64,000 nucleotides of DNA from NCBI GenBank assembly GCA_044361595.1, contig JBIKIN010000007.1, forward strand, positions 1-64,000, given 5' to 3'. The notes beneath the pieces were generated by a model. It saw only the letters and a list, made by a program, of their open reading frames with translations, ran no database searches and had not been told where the DNA came from. The translations under genes were made by a program, and so were the position numbers. Positions 17,494 to 27,600 of this stretch are shown here, piece by piece; positions within the stretch are counted from its first letter, which is position 1, and the number at the start of each line of letters is the position of its first letter. This DNA is from Pseudopedobacter sp044361595. Its GTDB lineage: Bacteria > Bacteroidota > Bacteroidia > Sphingobacteriales > Sphingobacteriaceae.

Positions 17494-17815
17494 GTTTAAA
17501 AGATTTTTTAAAAGGTAAATAAAAATTTTACTAAAAAGAAAGTTTTGGTTAGAAAAATATTCTTAAAACATTAGTAATCAATAGCTGTGTATGGTACTTA
17601 TTAAAAGTATTATAATTAACTGCTGCTTTAAATTTATTTATGTTCAATAATTTGTAATAAAATAATTTGTGGAAAAAATATTAGTAAGTTTTAATGTAAT
17701 TATTTTGTTAATATAAATGGGGGGGGGTATATTCACAGCGGATTTACCTGATCAGAAAGTCTTTACCTATTGAATTCTCATAGTGAGATTTCATTTAACT
17801 TTTAAAATTAAATAT
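17494..17815. other. Spacer with a G9 homopolymer before the peptide cassette
   Basis: A roughly 320-bp A+T-rich divergent spacer. The notable feature is a run of nine G at 17719-17727, about 90 bp upstream of the peptide gene start, in an otherwise G-poor context. No terminator or clear promoter box is seen. Confidence 0.5.
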
Positions 17816-18058
17816 ATGAAAAAATTAAAAAGTATTGTCTTGACTGTTTTAATTGCAGTCGGAGCTTTTATGAGTGCTTATGCTTTTACTCCAGAACTAG
17901 ATGAAGTAAATTGTGAAACACCTTCTTCTATGTTCGGAACAACAGAATGTACAGATCCAGTTAATGGTTATAAAAAGTATTGTCAACATACTTTTTGGGT
18001 TAGACATTCTTGTTCAACTAGTTATGGTGATAGTGTTCCTGTTGAAACAATTGATTAG
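17816..18058 (+). CDS. Small secreted Cys-containing peptide, DUF6520-like
   Basis: The open frame begins at 17783, but the Met at 17816 opens a clear signal peptide (MKKLKSIVLTVLIAVGAFMSAYAF) and is the better start, giving 80 residues. The mature part of about 55 residues is acidic with four Cys (NCET, TECT, YCQH, SCST) that could form two disulfides. The leader and size resemble the DUF6520 family of Bacteroidota small exported proteins; function unknown. It is the first gene of a three-gene cassette with 9-bp and 5-bp spacers. Confidence 0.65.
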   Translation: MKKLKSIVLTVLIAVGAFMSAYAFTPELDEVNCETPSSMFGTTECTDPVNGYKKYCQHTFWVRHSCSTSYGDSVPVETID

Positions 18059-18067
18059 CATTAAAAA

Positions 18068-18925
18068 ATGCAAAGAATAACTATAATTTTTGTTTTTTGC
18101 ATTTTCATTTGTTCAAATTCTTTTGCTCAAAGAATTATAATTTTAGATTCACTTACCAAAAGTAATATCCCTTATTGTATAATTAGTGATGGAAAAAATG
18201 AATACGTGTCAAATGAAGATGGATCTTTTGATTTAGACCAAACAGAATTTAAGAAAATAATTAGTATAAAATCTTTAGGTTATAAAAAAACTGATCATAT
18301 TTTCCCAAAAAGTGATACAGTTATATTTTTGATTACAAATATTGTACATTTAGGTGAAGTTATAGTAACTAGTAAATCTAATGAATATTCTATTATTGGA
18401 AACTATAAGAAGAAATCGTTGAATGTTTTGGTTAATTCAATTGATAAAATTGATCACAAACTTAAAGTGGTTAATTCATTTAAATACAATGGTGAAGAAA
18501 TCGAATCTTTTTTATTTTATATTGCTAAAGATGACAATTATTCTAAATCTGTTGATAGAGCAACATTAGAAATAATATTCTTTTCTCAAAACTCCTCTGG
18601 TCTTCCAGATAATCTACCATTTTATAAATTGGCAATTAAAAATTATGATTTAGGATGGAATAAGGTAAGTCTTAAAGGCATTGATTTATCTAAGATTAAT
18701 GGAAAGCTTTTCTATGGAATTAATTGGGTTTTTGATCCAGTTAAATATCATTATAGAAATGTTACTAGGAAAAAAGTTTATACTTTTTTCGGTCCTAAGA
18801 TTGGAACTGTTAACTCTACCAAGTCCATTAATGATAATCATATCTCATTATATTACACTGATAAGTTTGGATGGAGGGTATCCAATTTAACTTATGTTTT
18901 GTTTGCTTTGGAAATAATAAATTAA
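18068..18925 (+). CDS. Exported protein with carboxypeptidase-regulatory-like N-domain
   Basis: A 285-residue protein with a signal peptide (MQRITIIFVFCIFICSNSFAQ). Residues 22-105 match the beta-sandwich found at the N-terminus of TonB-dependent receptors (RIIILDSLTKSNIPYCIISDGKNEYVSNEDGSFDL, then ISIKSLGYKKTDH, then LGEVIVTSK). No plug or barrel follows; the remaining 180 residues are unassigned and rich in aromatic and charged residues. It is translated 9 bp after the Cys peptide and probably co-expressed with it. Role unknown; I infer an envelope location. Confidence 0.7.
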   Translation: MQRITIIFVFCIFICSNSFAQRIIILDSLTKSNIPYCIISDGKNEYVSNEDGSFDLDQTEFKKIISIKSLGYKKTDHIFPKSDTVIFLITNIVHLGEVIVTSKSNEYSIIGNYKKKSLNVLVNSIDKIDHKLKVVNSFKYNGEEIESFLFYIAKDDNYSKSVDRATLEIIFFSQNSSGLPDNLPFYKLAIKNYDLGWNKVSLKGIDLSKINGKLFYGINWVFDPVKYHYRNVTRKKVYTFFGPKIGTVNSTKSINDNHISLYYTDKFGWRVSNLTYVLFALEIIN

Positions 18926-18930
18926 TTAAA

Positions 18931-19371
18931 ATGAAGATAATCAAATATTTAGGTGCGTTCTTGGTGATTTATATTATAAACCAATTTTTCTTAGCAATGT
19001 ATCATGATTCTAAATTAGATTTAAAAAAAGTAAAACCAAGTTTAGCAACTAAATATGATCAAAAACAAATTACAAGAATTGAATTACCTTCTGTAATCGA
19101 ATTAGGTACATTGAAAGGTAATGAGATTGAAGGTGAGTTTAAAGTAAAAAATATTGGTAATTACGATTTAACGGAATTAAGTATTTCTGGTGATTGTTCA
19201 TGTACAACTATAGAATTTTCATCAAAAGACCTTGCTTAAGGCAAGTCATCTATTGTATATTATAAAATAGATTTAAGTGAAGAAAATGGGTGGTTCAACA
19301 AAACAATAACCTTGCAGGGATCTTTTTATCCTTATAAAAGATTCGTTAGTTTAGAGGGGTATAAAATGTAA
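18931..19371 (+). pseudogene. DUF1573 family gene interrupted by an in-frame TAA
   Basis: The start is the ATG at 18931 (MKIIKYLGAFLVIYIINQFFLAMY, a membrane anchor or signal). A DUF1573 domain begins at about residue 47 (ELPSVIELGTLKGNEIEGEFKVKNIGNYDLTELSISGDCSCTTIEFSSKDLA) and stops at TAA 19237-19239. In the same frame it resumes at once as GKSSIVYYKIDLSEENGWFNKTITLQGSFYPYKRF and ends at TAA 19369-19371. The downstream piece is exactly what a DUF1573 domain needs (its last beta strands), so a single C-to-T change of a CAA codon would explain the break. Either a young pseudogene or a truncated protein of 102 residues. Confidence 0.75.
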
Positions 19372-19434
19372 AGATTTAGTTTCTTAATTAAATAGTCCAA
19401 TTACTTTGGATTAAATAATATGCAAATATAGAAG

Positions 19435-20124
19435 CTATGCTTGTGGAGTTTGTTGATGTGCTTTTCCAGAGAAAAAGTTGAAAAACAAAACAATAAATGA
19501 AACAGAACTCAAAATCTGCAATATCACTATTAATTTTCCTTCACTGGTGTTTGGAAAAATATCTCCATATCCAATTGTAGCACTTGTTACAAAAGAATAA
19601 TAAACGGCATCAATTACGTTGTTTGGTTTAATGTTTAGATAATTTCCCGATAGATATATCACTGCAAAAGTAAATGATGACTCTAAAAAATTGATTATTA
19701 ACAGCATTAAGGTTCTCATATTTGATGTTTTGGAATGCTGATCTCCCAAAAAAATCTTGCTAAACAAATAGACGTAGGTTTCTATTAGTAAGTATATAGC
19801 AAAATATAAAATAAACGAATTGTTATAAAGATGGTTTAATAAAATCAAGACCGGGAAAATCATCTTAAAAATCACATAGGTTTCCACTATCAATTTCCTT
19901 GATACAGTTGATGATTTCATAAAAATTTGATCAATAAAAACTCCTGGAAACAGTAATAATGAAGAAACTATAGTTAATCTAAAAACTCTTAAAATTCCAT
20001 AATCATGTTGTGTTTTGCCATTCCAAACAGATGAAATTTTATTCAATTGGAGTTTATAGCCAGAATGGCTTTCTTGCTGGAAGGAATTGTCCCCCTTAAA
20101 AATCTTACCTAAGTTATGTTTCAA
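19435..20124 (-). CDS. Potassium channel-like protein with TIGYGD filter
   Basis: A 229-residue membrane protein. Five hydrophobic helices are visible (about 43-65, 73-97, 100-122, 133-157, 196-218), with a pore loop AVYYSFVTSATIGYGDIFPNT just before the last one. TIGYGD is the K+ selectivity filter. The last two helices plus the pore form an Ion_trans_2 module; the extra N-terminal helices resemble a reduced voltage-sensor-like bundle without an Arg-rich S4. No cytosolic RCK domain follows, so gating is unclear. It converges on the broken DUF1573 gene and lies after the rpoC terminator. Confidence 0.85.
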   Translation of the reverse strand: MKHNLGKIFKGDNSFQQESHSGYKLQLNKISSVWNGKTQHDYGILRVFRLTIVSSLLLFPGVFIDQIFMKSSTVSRKLIVETYVIFKMIFPVLILLNHLYNNSFILYFAIYLLIETYVYLFSKIFLGDQHSKTSNMRTLMLLIINFLESSFTFAVIYLSGNYLNIKPNNVIDAVYYSFVTSATIGYGDIFPNTSEGKLIVILQILSSVSFIVLFFNFFSGKAHQQTPQA

Positions 20125-20179
20125 TTTGTTTAAGCCTGTGCTTTTAAAACTCTAAAGCTAAATTTAAAAGTAAAAATAA

Positions 20180-20208
20180 AAAAGTCCTCCCGTAAAAGGA
20201 GGACTTTT
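20180..20208 (-). terminator. Terminator of the rplK-rpoC operon
   Basis: An 11-bp perfect stem (20180-20190 with 20198-20208), seven-base loop and a T-rich 3' flank on the minus strand, 36 bp beyond the rpoC stop. Confidence 0.9.
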
Positions 20209-20243
20209 AAAAATAATTATAAGAGTTTTAAATGGGTTAAAGC

Positions 20244-23200
20244 TTAAGCTCCAACTTCTTCCTCTTCTTCTTTAGAAGCCATTAACTTATCGTACTCTTC
20301 TTGTGAACCTACAATGATTCTTTCGTAATCACGTAAACCAGTTCCTGATGGAATTAAGTGACCTACAATAACGTTCTCTTTTAAGCCTAATAAATGATCT
20401 CGCTTACCAGCAATTGCTGCTTCGTTTAACACTTTAGTAGTCTCTTGGAAAGATGCTGCCGAAATGAAAGATTTAGTTCCTAATGATGCTCTAGTAATAC
20501 CTTGCAACATTGGGCTTGCTGTAGCTGCTCTTGCTTCTCTTGCAGTAACTAGTTTCAAATCTTTACGTTTCAGTTGTGAGTTTTCATCACGCAATTTACG
20601 TACAGAAACAATCTGACCAGATTTTAATACGTTAGAATCACCTGCGTCTTCAACAACCATTTTATCGTAAATTTCGTCATTCTCTATAGAGAAATCGAAA
20701 CGATCTACAGCTTGTTTTTCTAAGAAACTAGTATCACCAGCATCTTCAATTAACACTTTCTGCATCATTTGGTGAACGATAGTCTCAAAATGCTTATCGT
20801 TAATTTTCACACCTTGTAAACGGTAAACTTCTTGAATTCCGTTAACCAAGTACTCTTGTACAGCTGCTGGACCTTTAATAGATAATATATCTCCTGGAGA
20901 AATAGCACCATCAGACAAAGGCATACCGGCTTTAACAAAATCGTTATCTTGAACTAAGATGTGCTTAGAAAGTGGTACTAAGTATTTCTTAACTTGACCA
21001 TCTCTAGATTCGATAGTTACCTCACGGTTACCACGCTTAACACCACCTAAAGTTACTACACCATCAATCTCTGTTACAACGGCAGGGTTAGATGGGTTTC
21101 TAGCTTCAAATAATTCGGTTACACGAGGTAAACCACCTGTAATATCTCTAGTTTTACCAGTTGTACGAGGGATTTTTACTAAAATCTCACCCATTTTCAT
21201 TTCGTCGCCTTCATCAACAACTACGTGTGCTCCTACTGGAATGTTGTATTCTCTAATAGAACCACCTTTTTTGTCAACAATTTTAACAACAGGGTTTTTA
21301 GTTTTATCTCTTGTATCGATAATTACTTTCTCTCTGTGACCAGTTTGCTCGTCAGATTCTTCACGGAAGGTTACACCTTCAATAACAGATTCAAACTCAA
21401 CCTTACCAGTAAATTCAGAAATAATTACAGCATTATATGGATCCCAAGAACATAACTTATCTCCTTTGGTTACTTTATCTCCTTCTTTAACAAATAAGAA
21501 AGATCCGTAAGGGATATTATTAGTCATGATTACTCTTCCAGAATTTGAATCAGTAATTTTGAACTCTCCAGAACGACCTAATACAACTTCAACTTCACCG
21601 TCTTCTGTTTGTTTAGTTACTGTTCTTAAATTTTCAAACTCGATTATACCATCAAATTTTGCGTTAATTTGAGATTCTGCTGCAATGTTTGATGCGGTAC
21701 CACCCACGTGGAATGTACGTAATGTTAACTGTGTTCCAGGCTCACCAATAGATTGTGCTGCAATTACACCTACAGCTTCTCCCATTTGAACCGGTTTACC
21801 CGATGCAAGGTTACGACCGTAACATAATGCACAAACACCTCTAGAAGCTTCACAAGTTAATACAGAACGAATTTCTATACCTTCTAATGGAGATTCTTCA
21901 ATTTTCTTAGCAATTTCTTCAGTAATATCTTGATCTGCCTTTACATAAAGTTCGTTAGTAATTGGATCATAAACATCATGTAAAGATGTACGACCTAATA
22001 TTCTATCGTATAATGGCTCAATAATATCTTCTTGATCTTTTAATGCTGTAGTAAACATACCTCTTAATGTTCCACAATCATGGTGTTTAATAACCATATC
22101 TTGAGCAACATCATGTAAACGACGAGTTAGGTATCCAGCATCGGCAGTTTTTAATGCAGTATCGGCCAAACCTTTACGAGCACCGTGAGTAGAAATAAAG
22201 TATTCTAATACCGATAAACCTTCTTTAAAGTTAGAAAGAATTGGGTTTTCAATAATCTCACCACCAGAACCAGATTTTTGCGGCTTAGCCATCAAACCTC
22301 TCATTCCGCATAATTGACGGATTTGTTCTTTAGAACCACGAGCTCCAGAATCTAACATCATGTAAACAGAGTTAAATCCTTGGTTATCGTTAGTTAACTG
22401 ATTCATTACATGAGAAGTTAACCTATTATTGATACGAGTCCAGATATCGATGATTTGGTTGTAACGTTCGTTATTAGTAATGAAACCCATATTATAGTTA
22501 CTCATTACTTCATCAACCTCTTTTCTAGCTTGTTCTAATAAAGTATGTTTCTCTGTAGGGATGTTTAAGTCTTTCAAGTTGAAAGATAAACCACCTCTAA
22601 ATGCAGATTGGAAACCTAAAGTTTTAATTTCATCTAAGAAATTAGCAGCTCCAGCCATACCAGTAACTTTAACTACTTCCCCAATAATATCACGTAATGA
22701 TTTCTTGGTTAATAATTCGTTAATATAACCTACTGTTTTTGGAACAACTTCGTTAAATAAAACTCTACCTACAGTGGTATCAATTATTTTTTCAACCAAT
22801 ACCCCGTCTTTATCTTTTATTAAGGCTTTAACTTTAATGAAAGCATGTAAGTCAATTTTCCTCTCATTGTAAGCAATAATTACTTCTTCTGAAGAATAGA
22901 AAGTTTGACCTTCACCTTTAACAATGTGTCCTTCTTCTGTTTTACGGCCTTTGGTCATGTAATATAGACCCAAAACCATATCCTGAGAAGGCACTGTTAC
23001 TGGTGTTCCGTTTGCAGGGTTTAAAATATTGTGAGAAGCAAGCATTAAAATTTGGGCTTCCAATACTGCCGCGTTACCTAGTGGTACGTGAACTGCCATC
23101 TGGTCACCGTCAAAATCCGCGTTAAATGCAGTACATACTAACGGGTGTAATTGTATTGCTTTTCCTTCTACTAATTTTGGTTGGAAAGATTGGATACCCA

Positions 23201-24536
23201 AACGGTGTAATGTCGGCGCTCTGTTTAATAACACAGGGTGTCCTTTCAATACGTTTTCTAAAATATCCCAAACCAATGGATCTTTTCTGTCTACAATTTT
23301 CTTTGCAGATTTTACAGTCTTTACAACACCTCTTTCTATCATTTTACGAATGATAAACGGTTTGAAAAGTTCTGCCGCCATATCTTTTGGTAAACCACAC
23401 TCGTGTAATTTAAGGGTAGGACCTACCACAATTACAGAACGTCCAGAATAATCCACACGTTTACCTAATAAGTTTTGACGGAAACGACCTTGTTTACCTT
23501 TTAAAATATCTGATAATGATTTTAATGCTCTGTTACCTTCAGTTTTTACTGCATTAACTTTACGTGAGTTATCAAATAAAGAGTCTACAGCTTCTTGAAG
23601 CATACGCTTCTCGTTACGTAAAATAACTTCTGGAGCTTTAATTTCCATCAATCTTTTTAAACGATTGTTACGGATGATAACTCTTCTGTATAAATCATTT
23701 AAATCAGACGTTGCAAATCTACCACCTTCTAGTGGTACTAACGGACGTAATTCTGGTGGAATAACTGGAACAATTTTAACAATCATCCACTCTGGGTTAT
23801 TCTCTATTCTTGTTTTAGAATCACGGAAGGCTTCTACAACTTGTAAACGCTTTAACGCTTCGTTTTTACGTTGTTGTGAAGTTTCGTTAGCTGCTTGGTG
23901 ACGTAAATCATAAGATAATTGATCTAAGTCTAATCTTTTTAATAAATCTTCTAAAGCATCAGCACCCATTTTAGCAATAAACTTATTAGGGTCTTTATCG
24001 TCTAGGTATTGATTTTCTTTTGGTAATTTATCTAAAATATCTAGGTATTCTTCCTCAGTTAAGAAATCCATATAATTGATTCCTTCATCTGCCATCATAC
24101 CTGCTTGGATAACTGCATATCTTTCGTAATAGATAATTAAATCTAAACGCTTAGTAGGCAAACCTAAAAGGTATCCAATTTTGTTAGGTAATGATCTGAA
24201 ATACCAAATGTGAGCAACAGGAACTACCAAATTAATGTGTCCCATTCGCTCACGACGTACTTTTTTCTCGGTAACTTCTACACCGCAACGGTCACAAACA
24301 ATCCCTTTGTAACGGATTCTTTTGTATTTACCGCAATGGCATTCGTAATCTTTAACCGGACCAAAAATTCTTTCACAAAATAAACCGTCACGTTCTGGCT
24401 TATAAGTTCTGTAATTAATGGTTTCTGGCTTTAACACCTCGCCGCTAGAACGCTCCAAAATTGCCTCTGGAGAAGATAAACTAATGGTTATCGAAGTGAA
24501 ATTACTTTTTATTTTACTATCCTTTTTGTAAGACAT
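20244..24536 (-). CDS. rpoC: DNA-directed RNA polymerase subunit beta'
   Basis: A 1430-residue beta' subunit. Landmarks in order are the N-terminal zinc ribbon CHCGKYKRIRYKGIVCDRCGVEV, the catalytic NADFDGDQMAVHVPL that holds the active-site Mg, the trigger-loop and bridge-helix region with MRGLMAKPQKSGSGGEIIENPI, and the second zinc site CEASRGVCALCYG. The C-terminus ends in an acidic tail (KEEEEEVGA). It follows rpoB by 80 bp; that gap holds a hairpin made of TTGAATGA words. It is the last gene of the operon. Confidence 0.98.
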   Translation of the reverse strand: MSYKKDSKIKSNFTSITISLSSPEAILERSSGEVLKPETINYRTYKPERDGLFCERIFGPVKDYECHCGKYKRIRYKGIVCDRCGVEVTEKKVRRERMGHINLVVPVAHIWYFRSLPNKIGYLLGLPTKRLDLIIYYERYAVIQAGMMADEGINYMDFLTEEEYLDILDKLPKENQYLDDKDPNKFIAKMGADALEDLLKRLDLDQLSYDLRHQAANETSQQRKNEALKRLQVVEAFRDSKTRIENNPEWMIVKIVPVIPPELRPLVPLEGGRFATSDLNDLYRRVIIRNNRLKRLMEIKAPEVILRNEKRMLQEAVDSLFDNSRKVNAVKTEGNRALKSLSDILKGKQGRFRQNLLGKRVDYSGRSVIVVGPTLKLHECGLPKDMAAELFKPFIIRKMIERGVVKTVKSAKKIVDRKDPLVWDILENVLKGHPVLLNRAPTLHRLGIQSFQPKLVEGKAIQLHPLVCTAFNADFDGDQMAVHVPLGNAAVLEAQILMLASHNILNPANGTPVTVPSQDMVLGLYYMTKGRKTEEGHIVKGEGQTFYSSEEVIIAYNERKIDLHAFIKVKALIKDKDGVLVEKIIDTTVGRVLFNEVVPKTVGYINELLTKKSLRDIIGEVVKVTGMAGAANFLDEIKTLGFQSAFRGGLSFNLKDLNIPTEKHTLLEQARKEVDEVMSNYNMGFITNNERYNQIIDIWTRINNRLTSHVMNQLTNDNQGFNSVYMMLDSGARGSKEQIRQLCGMRGLMAKPQKSGSGGEIIENPILSNFKEGLSVLEYFISTHGARKGLADTALKTADAGYLTRRLHDVAQDMVIKHHDCGTLRGMFTTALKDQEDIIEPLYDRILGRTSLHDVYDPITNELYVKADQDITEEIAKKIEESPLEGIEIRSVLTCEASRGVCALCYGRNLASGKPVQMGEAVGVIAAQSIGEPGTQLTLRTFHVGGTASNIAAESQINAKFDGIIEFENLRTVTKQTEDGEVEVVLGRSGEFKITDSNSGRVIMTNNIPYGSFLFVKEGDKVTKGDKLCSWDPYNAVIISEFTGKVEFESVIEGVTFREESDEQTGHREKVIIDTRDKTKNPVVKIVDKKGGSIREYNIPVGAHVVVDEGDEMKMGEILVKIPRTTGKTRDITGGLPRVTELFEARNPSNPAVVTEIDGVVTLGGVKRGNREVTIESRDGQVKKYLVPLSKHILVQDNDFVKAGMPLSDGAISPGDILSIKGPAAVQEYLVNGIQEVYRLQGVKINDKHFETIVHQMMQKVLIEDAGDTSFLEKQAVDRFDFSIENDEIYDKMVVEDAGDSNVLKSGQIVSVRKLRDENSQLKRKDLKLVTAREARAATASPMLQGITRASLGTKSFISAASFQETTKVLNEAAIAGKRDHLLGLKENVIVGHLIPSGTGLRDYERIIVGSQEEYDKLMASKEEEEEVGA

Positions 24537-24558
24537 ATTCTTTATTTAATGTTTAAAG

Positions 24559-24606
24559 GATTGAATGAATGAATGACAGAATCAGTATTCTATCATTCAT
24601 TCAATC
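24559..24606. repeat. Inverted TTGAATGA-type word repeat between rpoB and rpoC
   Basis: 14-bp perfect arms (24559-24572 with 24593-24606) built of tandem gaat words, followed by another copy (tttcattcattta) at 24607-24619 that runs into the rpoB stop region. No U-tract follows, so it is not a typical terminator; a processing or pausing hairpin is possible. Confidence 0.65.
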
Positions 24607-24616
24607 TTTCATTCAT

Positions 24617-27600
24617 TTAGTCTAATGTAATATCTAATCCTAATCCTCTAAGTTCGTGAACCAATACGTTGAATGATTCTGGAACACCTGGAGTTGGTAA
24701 GTTTTCGCCTTTTACGATAGCCTCGTAAGTTTTAGCTCTACCTACAACATCATCAGATTTAACTGTTAAGATTTCTTGTAAGATGTTTGATGCACCAAAT
24801 GCTTCTAATGCCCATACCTCCATCTCACCAAAACGCTGACCACCAAATTGTGCTTTACCACCTAATGGTTGTTGTGTAATTAATGAGTACGGCCCAATAG
24901 AACGAGCATGCATTTTGTCATCGACCATGTGACCTAACTTAAGCATGTAAATAATACCTACTGTAGTTGGTTGGTCAAAACGATCACCTGTTAAACCATT
25001 ATACAAATAAGTTCTTCCAGATTCTGGAACTCCTGCTTGTTTTACATAATCTTCAACTTCATCATGCGATGCTCCATCGAAAATTGGAGTAGCAAATTTT
25101 AAACCAAGTTCTTTACCAGCCCATCCTAAAACAGTTTCGTATATCTGCCCTAAGTTCATACGAGAAGGCACACCAAGTGGGTTCAATACAATGTCAACTG
25201 GTGTTCCATCAGCTAAGAAAGGCATATCCTCGTCTCTTACTATACGAGCCACGATACCTTTATTACCATGTCTACCAGCCATTTTATCACCTACTTTTAA
25301 TTTACGCTTCTTAGCCACGTAAACTTTTGCCATTTGTACAATACCAGATGGAAGCTCATCACCTACACTTATCGCAAACTTATCTCTTCTGTATGCGCCT
25401 AACTCTTCGTTAGTTTTGATACCAAAGTTGTGTAGTAATGTTTTAATTAAATCGTTCTTATCATCATCAGTAGTCCATTTTGTAGGATTAATATGATTAT
25501 AATCTAATTCCATTAAAATCTTTTGAGTGAATTTAACACCCTTCGCAATTAATAATTCTTTATATACGTTGTAAACACCTTGAGAAGTCTTTCCGTTTAC
25601 TATAGTGAATAATTTTTCCACTAAGCTTTCTCTTAATTCTCTTACGGCTTTTTCATGTTTAGCATCTAATTTTTCAATTAAAGCTTTTTCTTCTGCTTTA
25701 GAAGTTTTCTTTGCTCTAGAGAATAATTTAGTATCAATTACTACACCTTTGATAGATGGAGGAGTTTTTAAAGATGCATCTTTAACATCACCAGCTTTAT
25801 CACCAAAAATTGCTCTTAGTAATTTTTCTTCTGGAGATGGATCTGATTCTCCTTTAGGAGTTATCTTACCAATTAAGATGTCACCTTCTTGAACGTCAGC
25901 ACCAACTCTGATAATTCCGTTTTCATCTAAATCTTTAGTAGCTTCTTCAGAAACGTTTGGAATGTCAGGTGTTAATTCCTCTTCTCCGCGTTTAGTGTCT
26001 CTTACTTCTAATTCAAATTCTTCAATATGAAGTGATGTGAAAATATCTTGAGATACAACTCTTTCAGAAATTACTATAGCATCTTCAAAGTTGTATCCTT
26101 GCCAAGGCATAAATGCAACTTTTAAGTTAATACCCAGTGCTAATTCTCCGTCTTGAGTAGCGTAACCTTCGCAAAGAACCTGTCCTTTTTCTACTTTTTG
26201 ACCTTTCTTAACGATTGGTTTTAAGTTAATACAAGTGCTTTGGTTTGTTTTCTTAAATTTAATTAAGTTGTATGATTTAGATTCGCCATCAAATGACACC
26301 AATCTATCGTCATCATTTCTGTCGTAACGAATAGTTATCTTATTAGCATCAACATACTCAACCACTCCGTTTCCTTCAGCATTTATTAAAGTTCTTGAAT
26401 CACGAGCAACTCTCCCCTCTAATCCTGTTCCAACAATTGGAGCTTGTGGACGTAATAAAGGAACAGCCTGACGTTGCATGTTAGATCCCATTAGGGCTCT
26501 GTTCGCATCATCATGTTCTAAGAATGGAATTAATGAAGCGGCAATCGAAGTTATTTGATTTGGTGCAATATCTATGTAATCTAATTTTTCTGGTTCAATT
26601 ACAGGGAAGTCACCTTCGTATCTAGCTTTAACTTTGTCATTTTCAAAAACACCCTTATCGCTATATTGAGCATTGGCTTGAGCAATGGTCATACCGTCTT
26701 CGTCTTCAGCACTTAAATAGGTAACAGGTTCATCAGTTACTACTTTACCGTCATTTACTTTACGATATGGAGTTTCGATAAAACCTAGGTTATTAATCTT
26801 AGCATGGACACAAAGAGAAGATATTAAACCAATGTTTGGACCTTCTGGAGTTTCAATTGTACATAAACGACCGTAATGCGTGTAGTGAACATCACGAACC
26901 TCAAACCCTGCTCTTTCTCTAGATAAACCACCGGGACCTAATGCAGACAAACGACGTTTGTGAGTAATCTCTGCTAATGGATTGGTTTGATCCATGAACT
27001 GAGATAACTGATTAGTTCCAAAGAATGAATTTATTACTGATGACAAAGTACGGGCATTAATTAAATCAGTTGGTGTGAACACTTCGTTGTCACGAATGTT
27101 CATACGCTCTCTGATTGTTCTAGCCATACGAGCTAAGCCAACACCAAATTGTGCATATAATTGCTCTCCAACAGTTCTTACTCTTCTGTTTGATAAGTGG
27201 TCAATATCATCAACATCTTCTTTAGAGTTGATTAATTTGATTAAATATTTTACAATCGCAATAATGTCTAACTTAGTTAAAACTTTTGTTTCAACTGGAG
27301 TATCCATTTTTAATTTACGATTGATTCTGTAACGACCAACATCACCTAAATCATAACGTTTATCTGAAAAGAATAAACGATCGATGATACCACGAGCAGT
27401 TTCTTCATCAGGTGGTTCTGCGTTACGTAATTGTCTATATATGTGTTCTACCGCTTCTTTTTCAGAATTGGAAGTGTCTTTTTGCAAAGTGTTATAAATG
27501 ATGGTATAATCACCAGAGTTACCGTCTTCTTTAGAAAGAATTAAGGTTTTAACACCAGCATCTACAATCATATCAATGTGATCGTCTTCTAGGATGGTTT

